This document shows positions 12,566 through 31,224 of a DNA stretch of 64,000 bases, piece by piece. Below the pieces are notes generated by a model. It was not told the DNA's origin, ran no database searches, and saw only the letters and a list, made by a program, of their open reading frames with translations. A program made the position numbers and the translations under genes. The DNA comes from Apricaphanius iberus (taxonomy: Eukaryota > Chordata > Actinopteri > Cyprinodontiformes > Aphaniidae), in NCBI GenBank assembly GCA_028564705.1, contig JAPXFQ010000065.1:1116001-1180000 (forward strand), given 5' to 3'. The stretch's first letter is position 1; each line of letters begins with the position of its first letter.

Positions 12566-13128
12566 CTGGATCTCTAAATGAATTACAAATTTTAAGAATT
12601 GTATTAAATTAACCTCCTGGCTTTAAATGTTGATATAAAATAAGTCATTTTATGAATTATAACATTATGGGTAAGTCCTGCTTCCCGTATCTCAGCTATG
12701 GCTCAAAAGCCACGGTGCCGTCCACTTGAACCAATCAAGTGATGCCAAGGGCTGTCAATCATCACGAACACTATGTGCTCGTGCTTGTAACTGCGCGCAT
12801 GCTCAGTTTTCTGTTTACATGGAGCCTCCGAATCAAGCCGCCGCCATTAGTCCCAAGCGCAGCCATGGATCAACACTCAGCTCAAGAGAAGAAGATACCG
12901 ATTTCAAACCAAAAAAGCATTATCACCTCCGATAACTCCATTGTTGACATTCTGGTTTTCTCTCTCTCCAGCGCACGTTTTGGCCCATTGACCTGGCGCG
13001 TGCACGGAAAATTAGGCGAGGCTTCAAGACCAATCAGAAAGGGAGGGAGCTTGGGTCGTTTTTTTTCAAATCATGTCCCTCTGTCTCTTCAGTCTATTTC
13101 AGTGTGGGAGTGGCCATGGAGATTCAAC

Positions 13129-13930
13129 AAGATGTGGTGGCTTGCTCATTAAGATCACTGACATGCAAGTTTCTGTCCTCTGATTGACTAACTGCAACAC
13201 TACCCTACACTGTCTCTGTTTACTAAAATCAGTAACATGCGACAAAAATGGTGCCAGTGTGTGTGTGTATGCTGTGATGGACTGGCGACCTGTCCAGGGT
13301 GTACCCCGCCTATCGCCTGTTGACAGCTGGAGATAGGCACCAGCCCCCCCGCGACCCCTTGAGGACTAAGCGGTTCAGAAAATGGATGGATGGGTAGATG
13401 GAGTTTACCACCCTTTTTAGGTTGTATTACCAAACAAGACCAGATTCCGATGCGTGACTGGCCACAGAAGGACTCCTGCACCAGAGCTATGGTCTTCGAT
13501 ATCCCACATGCCGCCAGTCAGACAGTGCCACACTTTTCCCTCTTTGCTACTGAGTTAATAGCTGATAATTTATTCTCCTCCACTTAGCAATATGCTTAAA
13601 TTCAATGAGATGTCTCCCAAAATACTGAACGTGTTCTGCCGTGTTTTGGAGTTAACTGTTAACTTCTCACAGCTACAGCTAGAGCTATGTTACTTGACCA
13701 AAACAAACCTTCTAGGAGGCGGTCCCAGCACCACTGAATGAGATGGGCAGTACCTTGCATCCTTATCTTTTAATGTAAGGCTCTTTCGAAACCAGGGGAA
13801 TTTTGTCATATAAACTTTCTGTAAGTAATGCAGAAAATTTTGTTTGGATAAATGCAGCATGCATATATAACTCAGAGTGACTGATTGTATTAAAAACAAC
13901 AGTTTTTTATGATTTTCAGTGGAGACCTTT
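13129..13930 (+). mobile_element. Dispersed repeat, copy 1 (interrupted)
   Basis: 13129-13255 and 13393-13510 match 33166-33420 closely, including tctctgtttactaaaatcag, gacaaaaatggtgcc and accaaacaagac. A second shared block is 13855-13935 versus 33960-34070. Repeat-derived sequence may extend upstream to about 12640. It is probably a non-autonomous DNA transposon of unknown family. It is split by the insert at 13256-13392. Confidence 0.6.
13256..13392 (+). mobile_element. RTE/SINE-like tail inserted in another repeat
   Basis: Well-preserved 'gatggactggcgacctgtcc', 'gggtgtaccccgcctatcgc', 'gctggagataggcaccagc' and 'aaaatggatggatggg' tail. The copy at 33 kb has the uninterrupted site, so the insertion is about 137 bp long. 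Confidence 0.7.
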
Positions 13931-15504
13931 AATATGGTTTGTTTAATTTTTAAATGAAGATCCTCTCAAACTCATACTCCATTGAGATTAAAAGGGCAAA
14001 ACGTTAGACAACTATCAAAAAACATTATTAGATTTGATCTATAAGAGGATAGTAGGATAGTAAAGTCAGTGTTCTATATATTTCTCATCTCATGTACGTA
14101 TTAGCATACAAGTCAAAACTGAGACTGATTATTAATCTATTCTTGCACCATGAATCAACATGACTATCTTGATTTTGCAACACAAAGAGCATACTAATCA
14201 TGACTGGGAGACAAAAGCCTTCGTGATGCAGACATCTGTCACTGAAAATGATTGAATGGTCCAGGGGCCAGGAGAGGTTTAAATGTGGGGGATGTGGCTA
14301 ATGTGTGTCGTAGTGAAAAGGAGAGCAAGAACCAGAGCATATGGTATCCCATTCAACGAAAATTGATCTTCACCCTAACCCAAAGCTTGCTTATTGGCCC
14401 TGCAAAATTTTGCTTCCTAATTAAACTGGGATTACAACAGAGAGCCTCCTCCCTTTTTCACAGATCAAGATAGTGTGTTTTTTAAAGCGTGCAGTGACAG
14501 AAGGTAACGAATTACACAGAGATAATGGTGTGGTTTCTGAAGCCTTAGCAAGAGTTAAAATCAATGCTATAAAACATTCAGGGAAGAGCAAATCCTAGCA
14601 GACTTGTTTAACATTCACAAATAGGTGAATCAGTTAACACCAAGCCAAACAGCAGAGAAACCAGCAGGGTAGGCCTTCAACTGTCAAATACAGGTTATCT
14701 GTGTCAACTGTACTGTTGAGATTAGCTTGGCCCAGAAAGTAAGGATAAATAACTCAATAATAGTGAGGATGTTTTGACTTTTGTTGCAAAACAGTTGGGA
14801 CTCGTCTGTTTCCAAACATAACAAAGTTTCTTAATTTTCATGGCTGAAAAAACGTTATAGTAATGAAATACAGCAAGAAAGAAGAGCCACTGATGATCCA
14901 TGAAGACTTTTGCTCCTGTGACAGCATCAAACAAGCCCCTATCTCTTCATCCCAGCACTTGAAATTATTGAATTTTTGATGTGAAATCACTTTATGCAAT
15001 CTGAAATCCTAATAGAGCAGTAGGGATGACCGCTTTTACGTGACCTACATTTTTTCACATTAAAACCACCATAAACGTAATGTCTTGTGGATGGGATTTC
15101 ACCTGGAAAACAAATCCAAATTGAAAAGGTTAAAAGAAAATAATGGTTTTCAAAATTCTTTACAAATAAAATGAAGAGTATAGATATGTATTCAGTTTCT
15201 TTTACCGTATTACACTTCAGTAAAGGAAATTGCCTTCAGAAATCCGAACTCTAGTTACATCCAACTGTGTGTAATCTCAGCATAAGTACAGCTGCTGTTT
15301 GAAGGCCTCTGAGTTTTGTTACCAACGATAAGTGAACAAGGAGCATCATGAAGACCACTGAACATAGATTAAGGATAAAGGTGTGCAGAGGTTTAAAGCA
15401 GGGCTTGGGTTGCAAAGATTATCGTAAGCTTTGAACATCTTAAATCACACCATCCTAAACCAGATCGACTATAGCGTGACTGCTCACCCACCTAACCATA
15501 TTCA

Positions 15505-16784
15505 GATATCATTATGACAAACGATATCTGCATGAACACCAACGCAGGTAAAGTCTCAGTTTTAGTTATGCTGGACCTGAGCGCTGCCTTTGACACAGTG
15601 GACCATGGGATCTTACTTCACAGGTTAAAAAACTGGGTGGGAATCTCTGGTACTGCTCTAAACTGGTTCAAGTCATATCTCGAGGACAGGGCATACTTTG
15701 TTGAAATTGGCAACTGTGTCTAAGACAAAATTCCCATGACCTGTGGAGTCCCCCAGGGGTCAATCTTGGGACCACTTTAATCAACTTGTACATGCTTCCA
15801 TTGGGTCAGCTAATTAACAGCAATTTTGTGTCTTACCATAACTAAGCAGATGACACTCAGATATACGTGTCACTGACGACAGGTGAACATGGGCCTATAG
15901 ATACACTCTGTCACTGTACTGAATAGATCAGTTTGTGGATGCAAAATAACTTTCTCCAGTTAAACTCAGAAAAAACTGAGATCATTGTTTTTTAGCCCAC
16001 AGACACAAAGAGAAAGTGTTATCAGTCATCTTGAGACTCTCTCTCTTCAACCAAAAAAATCAGGTTAGAAATCTAGGGGTAATCATGGACTGGGACCTGA
16101 ACTTAAACAGCCAAATCAAAGCAATAACATCAACAACTTTTTACCATCTGAAAAACATTGCTAAGATCAGAGGAATATTGTCGAAACCAGACTTAGAGAG
16201 ACTTATCCATGCATTTGTCTCCAGCAGGTTAGACTACTGTAACGGCCTGCTCACTGGCCCATCTAAACAAGCTTTTTAGACAGCTGCAGTACATCCAGAA
16301 CGCTGCTGCTCGAGTCCTGACAAGAACCAGGAAATACAACCATATTAGTCCAATGCTCCTGTCTCTGCACTGGCTTCCTGTCGCTCAGAGAATAGAATTT
16401 AAAACAGTTCTGCTTGTGTACAAGTCTTTTCATGGTTTGGCACCAAAGTACATCTCTGACATGTTAGAGACATATGAACCATCTCGGGCCCTGAAAACTT
16501 CAGGGAGGGGTCTCCTGGTGGTTCCCAGAGTCAACAATAAACTCGGTGAGACTGCATTTCAGTTTCAGGCAGCTAAAATATGGAACAGTCTTCATGAGGA
16601 TGTGAGACAAGCCTCAACTCTAACAATGTTTAAATCCAGGCTGATAACAGTTCTTTTTACCCGTGCATATGACAATGCTTTTGATTGTAATAAATTATTT
16701 TTTAAGTTGATGTTTTTTTCTGTTTATCTGTTTTCTTAATTTATGCAACTGTGAAGCACTTTGAAACATGCTAAAAAGAAAATC
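15505..16784 (+). mobile_element. L2/CR1-type LINE, 5'-truncated relic inside a Tc1 element
   Basis: The reverse transcriptase can be followed as [20 protein letters not shown] (about 15560-15625), VPQGSILGPL (15745-15777), ADDTQIYVS (15846-15872), NLGVIMDWDLNLNSQIKAI, HAFVSSRLDYCNGLL and NAAARVLTRTRKYNHISPML to about 16690. The catalytic tyrosine codon of YADD has become a TAA stop (15843-15845), and there are further stops at 15721 and 16277. It ends with the usual 'tgaagcactttgaaac' tail. This is a dead copy on the opposite strand to the 11.5-kb copy. Confidence 0.88.
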
Positions 16785-17246
16785 ATGAACCTAAGAAACT
16801 CCTTAGAGGTCACATTTGCAGTTTGTCATAAGCTATGTAGGAGATACAGCAAACACTAAGGAAGATGCAACACAAGGAAGAACCGTACAGTCAAAAAGCT
16901 ATGTGTGGTTGTAAACTAATACAGCACAACACCTGAACACACCTTGCCCACCTTCAAACAGCAGCATCATGCAGTGGGTGAACCCTGGAATGATGGATGA
17001 AGCTAAATACAGGACAATCCTTCAAGAGAACCTGTTGGTGAAGGGAAAAACATTAAATCTGAAGTCTAATGATCGGGTAGAATTAGTCCAGTCAGCATCC
17101 AGACCTAAATCTAATTGAGAAATGGTGATAGGATTTGAAATTTCTATCCAGTCTGACTGAGACTGAGCTATTTCAAAAACAAGAAGGGGAACAAAACCAT
17201 ATCTCTATATGTGCAAAGTTTGAGACATCTCCTAAAGATCTGTAGT

Positions 17247-17672
17247 TAGGGCTGGGTATTTATTCAAACTTCAAGAGTTGATTTGATTCTAATTCTAAAG
17301 AGTTAGAATTGATTATCACAATCCGATTAGATCCGATTCAATCTGATCCAGTTCGACATAGATATGGGTCAGTGCTATTAAAACGTTTTTTTTTTTTTTT
17401 TTAGCTGTTATCTTAGGAGTGTAATTTAATAATCTAACACTGGATGAGTAACAGTTTACCAGGAAAAAAATGAATTAATACTTTCAGAACTAAGCAGTAA
17501 AGTGGCGGTCTGCAATTTGAATTCCTATTTTAGCTGTATAAAACTGCAAACTATGTTAAACAGTTAAACCGATTTTTGAACTGGTGAATCGATTCAATTC
17601 GATTCTTTGAATTTTTATAATAATCAACTCAGAATCAGTTTTGCAAATTTTTTTTCTCCCAACACAGCCCTG
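17247..17672. mobile_element. hAT-like MITE with 8-bp target duplication
   Basis: The left end is tagggctgggtatttattc and the right end ...aacacagccctg, imperfect inverted repeats. Flanks tctgtagt (17239-17246) and tccgcagt (17673-17680) match at 6 of 8 positions, as expected for an old hAT-type duplication. The interior is rich in 'gattcgattc'-like words, typical of this common fish MITE. It sits inside the Tc1 relic. Confidence 0.7.
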
Positions 17673-17769
17673 TCCGCAGTTGTAATTGCAATGCAAGATG
17701 GTTCAGAAATTCTGTTTTGAATTATGACTAATTAACTGTACAAGACTGACATATTTTCCCAATGTGCTG

Positions 17770-19135
17770 AGTACTTATAAACATACAGGCCTATGTATGA
17801 GAGTGTTGATTAATGTAGTAGTTCCCAGTAGTTGGGAAAATGTTAGATGTCCACATATTCAAGGTCAGCACACATCTCAGAATAGGCTCTCAGTGTGGAG
17901 CCGTCAGCACTTGGGTCCAATCACTTTTCAGGATGGGACAGATAGGAAGACTGTAATGTCCTGTCGCTCCTTCCAATGAGAGCAGCAGGCTGCCTGCATC
18001 TTCATCTCCAGTCCCAGCCCTCCCAGTGATGATGTAATGTCATGAATATTGAAACAGGTTGGCTGGAGCTCGGGAGGCGCTCCAGTCACCATCTCCTCTT
18101 CCTCTCCATCACCACTATCTTTCCAAGGTTCGACAAAGCATTCAGAAAAGGTAAGAAATTGGTTACAGGACAACTATTTAAAAACATATATAATTAAAGG
18201 GTTGTTTTTAATCGAAGCAGACTGTCTTGTTTTGCATGAATTAAGCAGCTGTAACCTGGATGAAGGACAACTTGAGCATTGTCCATGTTGTTTTCTGTAG
18301 CTACCGCCCATATGTGGAATAGAGTTGAGCTTTTCCACGATTCGGACCAATTTAATGTCGCTCAGTTGATCAGCGATGAACCAATGAAAGAGGGGAAAAC
18401 GCGCTTCATCTTTGAGCTTTAAAAGCCCCCTAAAACAAAAACAAAACCAAATAAACCACGCATTGCCAACTCTTAAATAAAGTAAAAATATATATTTTTC
18501 CCCAAGTGGCCAAAGAGATTTCTGTTCATCTGATCTTTCATCCATTTGAGTCGGCTTACTGAGTCATCCGGCATGTAAGGATGTGGCGAATCAAATGATG
18601 GCTGACGGGAAACAGCTCCACTGTTATGAGTCGATGGTTTCTTGTCCGGCATCGAGCTGCTTGGTTTCTGTTCAGTCAGATCCGGCGGCCACACATCAGC
18701 GCTCTTGTGTCAGAGAAATGGCAGCGCAGTTTAATTGGCTGTCTGCTCCCTCAGGTCATTGACATTACACCTCGCTTACTGCCCGCTCGTTGGGCGCATC
18801 TGACGCAAAAAAAAAAGTCTAATTACCCGAGCCGCAGCTGATCTCACATAAAGGCTGTAATCAAACTGCGCCCAAAAGGCTGAGTAGCATGATTATTGGT
18901 TGTCCCCCTGCTGGCAACTTTCCTATGACAAGAATGTAACCTCATTACCTTCGACTGAATGGCGAGTCATCATTCCTCTAATTCATTGTTTTCCACAGGC
19001 AAGACAAAGAAACTTGGAGAAATTGGTGGACCTGTAGAACAATCTCCGCTCTAGATTCTCATGAGTCCACCATACTGATGGATACTGATGGAAGGGGGTT
19101 GATGCTTCCTGAGAATGAACTGATCTTCTGAAACC
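17770..19135 (+). promoter_or_regulatory. Candidate 5' region and non-coding first exon of soga3
   Basis: No transposon is recognised. A possible 5'UTR exon ends at 18150 with a good donor (aaaag then gtaaga). A pyrimidine-rich acceptor, ttgttttccacag, ends at 18998, so a 5'UTR intron of about 850 bp before the coding exon is plausible. Both calls rest on splice-signal appearance only. Confidence 0.35.
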
Positions 19136-26994
<7,859 letters not shown>

Positions 26995-27989
26995 AGCACG
27001 CTGTCATGCCCGTTCTTTCCACATAATTTGCTATTTTATTCATTCATTTAAGTTTCTCTTTTGTTACGTTGAACACATTGCATAAGGTCACACAAGGTAC
27101 AGGACAGTTCTACCTCCCAAGTAAGACTAGAATGATTCATCTACCGTGAGGCTTTCACCACCCTGGACGCAACATAACCAAGGAGCGATGTGGGAGAGTT
27201 AGGTGAGTGTTGTCGCACACGAATTCACACTCAAACACGTTACTGAAAAGCTTGAGTCCACCGTGTTTCATGCAATCTGTAGGATTATTGCAAGAAACAT
27301 AAAAAAAGGGTCTGTTTATCGAACTGTGAACAGCTTAAAACCACAATGTGTAGACTGCACTCGGTTTGTTTTATTATAGCTCATCCAATGAGGGTTTGAA
27401 TGGGTCCATGAAACAATGGTCTCTGAGATTTTCCTAAACCATCCAACATTTGCTAAACATCTGTGAATGGACAAGGCCACAAGAAGTGCAAGCTGAGGTT
27501 TGTGTTACAGCAGCAGCGGTGCATGCAGTGAAGATGTTAACAGTAACTCAAGCTCATGCCCACAACCACAGTGACATTCGTTGTCAGTGTCTACATTTGT
27601 AAGGGCCATGTTCCCTGAAAGTCCCTTTGTGCTGAGTCACTGAGCTAGTGACATGATGTGTAAGTCATCACCTTTTGGGCCACTGAAACACAGTAAGCTC
27701 AAAACACAAACGGAGCACCAAATTTGTGGGTGTTTTGTGTACATTTCTTTTTCTTTGTACCCGCTGTTTTCTTGTGTTTGGCTGGGCTCCACATCCTTAT
27801 ATTTCGTCTGCATCATTTTAAGGTTATTTATACTAGTTCTTTCAGTGGCTTTCTGCTCTAATTTAATCACTCTAAAATGCAGAGCCGTGCTAAAGAGTCC
27901 CCACCCATGGAACATTTTAATTCCCACCCACTTCCTTCCAAGACTACTCATCTTCTTGTCATCTGTGATCAGTTACGTTATCCCTAGCG
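26995..27989. other. soga3 3' flank, nothing further recognised
   Basis: Probable 3'UTR and spacer. No canonical AATAAA is seen in the first 300 bases after the stop, and no repeat family was recognised here. Confidence 0.4.
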
Positions 27990-29230
27990 CCCCCTAAGCA
28001 TGATGCTGCCTTAGCCAACCCACGCAGGGCTGTAGTGTTTAATTCTGGTTTCATCTGATTGGGTGCCTCTTTCCACACATTTGCTGTCTACATGATTTGT
28101 GACAATATTTGAACATGTCATCCTTAAGGCTTTCTGCCAAAAGAAAAATACTTTCTTCTTGCTACTCTAGCAAAGTCATCTTAACGGGGAAATTAGTTTT
28201 TTCCAACCTGGACCTTATTTTTTAGCAAATATGTTTATTTACTAACCAAGACAATTTTTGAGCCACTTAAAGTCCTTCTGGAGAAGTTTATATCCAGTTG
28301 CCATTAGCGTATGTCCATATAATGAGATTCAATTGAGGCAGAAGATTTGCTGCCTGTAATGAGGCATTATCTACCCCCAAGCTCTTTCATTTAAAGGTGT
28401 TTTGTTATTAATTGTTAGGACTACTCCCCTCAGAGTTGAAAACGTCTTGGAATTGGTTATTAGTTCTGCTATGGGGTGATTTAGAGGCTATAAGACAACT
28501 ACACTATCGCACAATTATAATTAACTGCTGTGCTTCATCCCAGTTGTAGTGTGAGCCGGACTTTCACTCTGTGCTCTGCTACACAGAACTTGCTACAGAA
28601 GACATCAACATGGTTCGCATTTGCCTGTTTTGAAATTGCACTAACCTAATGACCAATTGGACTAAGTTCAGCTTCCACAGGCTCCCTAGATGGCAGACAG
28701 GTGCGTTGTCACTGAAGTCGGTTTAAATTTGATTCAGTTGGATTAAAAGCCTGTAAAACCCCCATAAGCTTATACCGCTGCAACTCAGAGAGATTCCAAA
28801 CTCACAGGGGAATATCGCTAATAACAAAACATTGGTTAAATGAATGAATTTTGGGGCAGATAATGTCTAATTTCAGGCGGCAAATCTCCTGCCCTGATTG
28901 ACTCCCATAATATGGATTTGCGCTGATCGCGACTGGATATATACACTTCTCCCGAAGGACTCCAAGTGGCTCAAATCTTGTCTGGGTGAGTAAATGAATG
29001 TAATATTTGTTAAAAATAAGGCCTAGGATGAAAAAAAAAATCCCCTTTAAGTCTTCATAGAACAGCTTTATTCGTGCTGAGATTAAATTTCACACCCTAT
29101 CCATTAAGTGACTTCCGAAGGTGATTGGCTGAACCAGATTTTATTTCAGGATATCAGATTTCATAGGAGGCTGGATGCAAATGTAAACCGCACTTGAGTG
29201 TTTTTCATTTTAAAACAATTAACTAGCTAA
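27990..29230 (-). mobile_element. Tc1/mariner relic split by a foldback element
   Basis: 27990-28180 ('catgatgctgccttagcc', 'tttccacacatttgctgtc', 'aaggctttctgccaa') and 29051-29230 ('gtcttcatagaacagcttta', 'gctgagattaaatttcaca', 'aagtgacttccgaaggtgat') are consecutive parts of the minus-strand family A Tc1 order. The foldback copy 2 lies exactly between them. Confidence 0.6.
28181..29050. mobile_element. Foldback element, copy 2 (spacer inverted relative to copy 1)
   Basis: Left arm 28181-28450 (ttaacggggaaattagtttt...), right arm about 28790-29050 (...aatcccctttaa). The arms match those of copy 1 in the same outer positions. The spacer contains ccaattggactaagttcagc, the reverse complement of the word at 23581-23600 of copy 1. 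Confidence 0.8.
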
Positions 29231-30540
29231 TAATTGTAATCAAGCAGTGTGAGTAGCCTACTTTTGCAAGCCATTGTGTGTTTCCTGAAAGTTTCTCTGT
29301 GCTGAGTCACTGATCAGTTACGTTATGTACAAGAAATCATGTAATGTCCATTTAAATAGAACAAAGACACCATGATTCATTTACCTAGAGTTTAGATTCG
29401 ATTCTTCTGTAATGCCCTCCCTTATTTTTGGTTAAGCTTTATGTCTTCCAATTCTTTTTTTCATCAATTTATTATATTTGTCCATATCTTTAGATTCAGT
29501 TAATTTCATTTATCTTTTTTCTTAATCACTATTTATTCTATCCCTTTCTAGACACCTTTATTGTCATAATAGTGTTTAGTGTTTGGTCTAATTTTTATAG
29601 ATCTTGTGATGCTTGTGATACATCAATTAATTTTCCACACCTGTTTATCCTTTCTCATTTTCTAATATGCATTTTTGTTATAAAAGCACAAGTTCAGTGC
29701 AGACCCCTTCATTCCTCTTCATGGTTAGAGAGAGACTGGCATTTTTCCTATTTGGATTGTGGGTTTTCAGCAATCTAGACTCTTTAAAAATAGCCACGGG
29801 TTTGGGTTCTGCAAAACCAGCACAAAAATGTGCAGATGGGGGAACTTGACTGGCCACCAGGATGGGAGGTGGACTCGGTCCGCTTCTTTTTCATCCCACC
29901 GGTGGGATGTTTCACGTCACACACTGTCTTAGGGCCAGCCGTGGGAGGAAGAGGAGGAGAGACAGGAGTAGGAGGGAGGAAGAGAGAGGAAGGGGATTTT
30001 TTTTATTCCTGTTAATGAAAGCATCATTTAAGCTGTAGGCATTCCCCTCTGCGGTAGTTTTTAACCGTGCTACTACCGACCCAGTCCAGACCACGTTCAA
30101 GTGTCTCTGTTCGAAATGTAACTGTACCGTCGGTGGCTGTTGTAAAACAAAACAAGGGCAATCATTTCTACAACCTTACAAGGCACGGTAAGGCTACAAA
30201 TTATGCATGCTTCGCACGAGTGTGGGCTTTGTAGGCTACACCGTCAATTTTAAAAGCAACTAGCTGGTCTTTTTCTTGCTTACAACTAGGTTAAGGTAAC
30301 TTTTTATAAACGAAAGAATATTTCATTGGCATATACAGTAGTGTGATGTAAGGCTAATGTACGCCCACCCGTCTCTGCTCTCCTCGTGATAGTCAGCTTA
30401 CTCTCATACTTCAGCTAACGGCAGGAACAAACCTGCTTTGTTTACAGCCGAGCTAAGGAAACTTGCTGTACTCAAGAAGCAGTTTGTCTAACTCTTCATC
30501 TCCTCGGCATGTAAAATAGGTCTTTTGGGGCGTCTAAAAG
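29231..30540. other. Spacer between soga3 and the KIAA0408 orthologue
   Basis: No coding region or repeat family recognised. GC content rises after about 29870, and a purine-rich stretch lies at 29940-30000. Confidence 0.4.
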
Positions 30541-31224
30541 AGACCGACGGGTCCTCATTTGGCTATCAAACTACCGCGACGCGGCGCTCGACTTCGTTGC
30601 CATGGCTACAGCGCAAGGTGTCAACGTAATTAAAAGACTACGGTGTTGATTAACGGCTCTTCTTCCACTGTCGCCTCTAGGCGTCGTTTAGCTTCAAAGA
30701 GAGGTGGGGGGGAAACTCCTGGTTACAGAGGGGTAAAAATACTGTCCGCTGCTCTTACATCAGAAACACTCCGTGGTATTTTTGGTAGCTTCTCCTTTTT
30801 GCCTGGGGAGTGTTTATGGGCGCCTGTCGCTTCAAGGGGACGGCTCAGTCCGGGAGCTTGGTTAGAGCGTGCAAAGGAAAAGCAGCGCAGGTGGACAAAC
30901 GAGAGTATTAGCCTGTAACGGATAAGGGCTGAGTTAAGTGGAGACCAGAATGAAATCTTGACCTCGTCTTTTGTGAAGACATGGAGACGGCTGAAGCATC
31001 CAGTCCCGTCGAGTGTGTCCCCGCAGCGGCGACTGTTCCCAGGGGTGAAGCTGGGTGCCCGAGGCGGGATTTGGCCGGGTTTGGATAACTGCTTCTAATC
31101 TTTATGGTGGAGAACTCTTTGAAGTGATCACAACTTTTCAAAGCCGAAATGGCTGCTTGCAATGTCGTTTTTGTGACTTTTTGTTAATGGTTTTAAGTGT
31201 TTTATGCGCATATGCATTTGAGAG
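30541..31224 (+). promoter_or_regulatory. Candidate promoter/5'UTR of the KIAA0408 orthologue
   Basis: CpG-containing sequence (30560-30600, 30800-31080) directly upstream of the first coding exon, free of recognised transposons. It contains the near-palindrome gttgccatggctac at 30596-30609, one mismatch from an RFX X-box. No TATA box is obvious. The promoter call is an inference from position and composition. Confidence 0.35.

Larger units (their letters stand above)
15020..17760 (+). mobile_element. Tc1/mariner relic (family A) broken by an L2 LINE and a MITE
   Basis: 15020-15500 resembles the 5' end and start of the transposase gene of the window's commonest Tc1 family ('cagcataagtacagctgctg', 'aggagcatcatgaagacca'). 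16785-17238 continues the transposase ('cagcatcatgcagtgggtg', 'agcatccagacctaaatct', i.e. a degraded SPDLN-type motif), and 17673-17760 is the 3' end. The frame is full of stops. About 200 bp of Tc1 is missing at the LINE junction, so that insertion was accompanied or followed by a deletion. Confidence 0.7.

Noticed and set aside
12739..13152. 137-codon ORF in repeat-rich DNA
   Set aside because: It overlaps dispersed repeat sequence and lacks any domain pattern.
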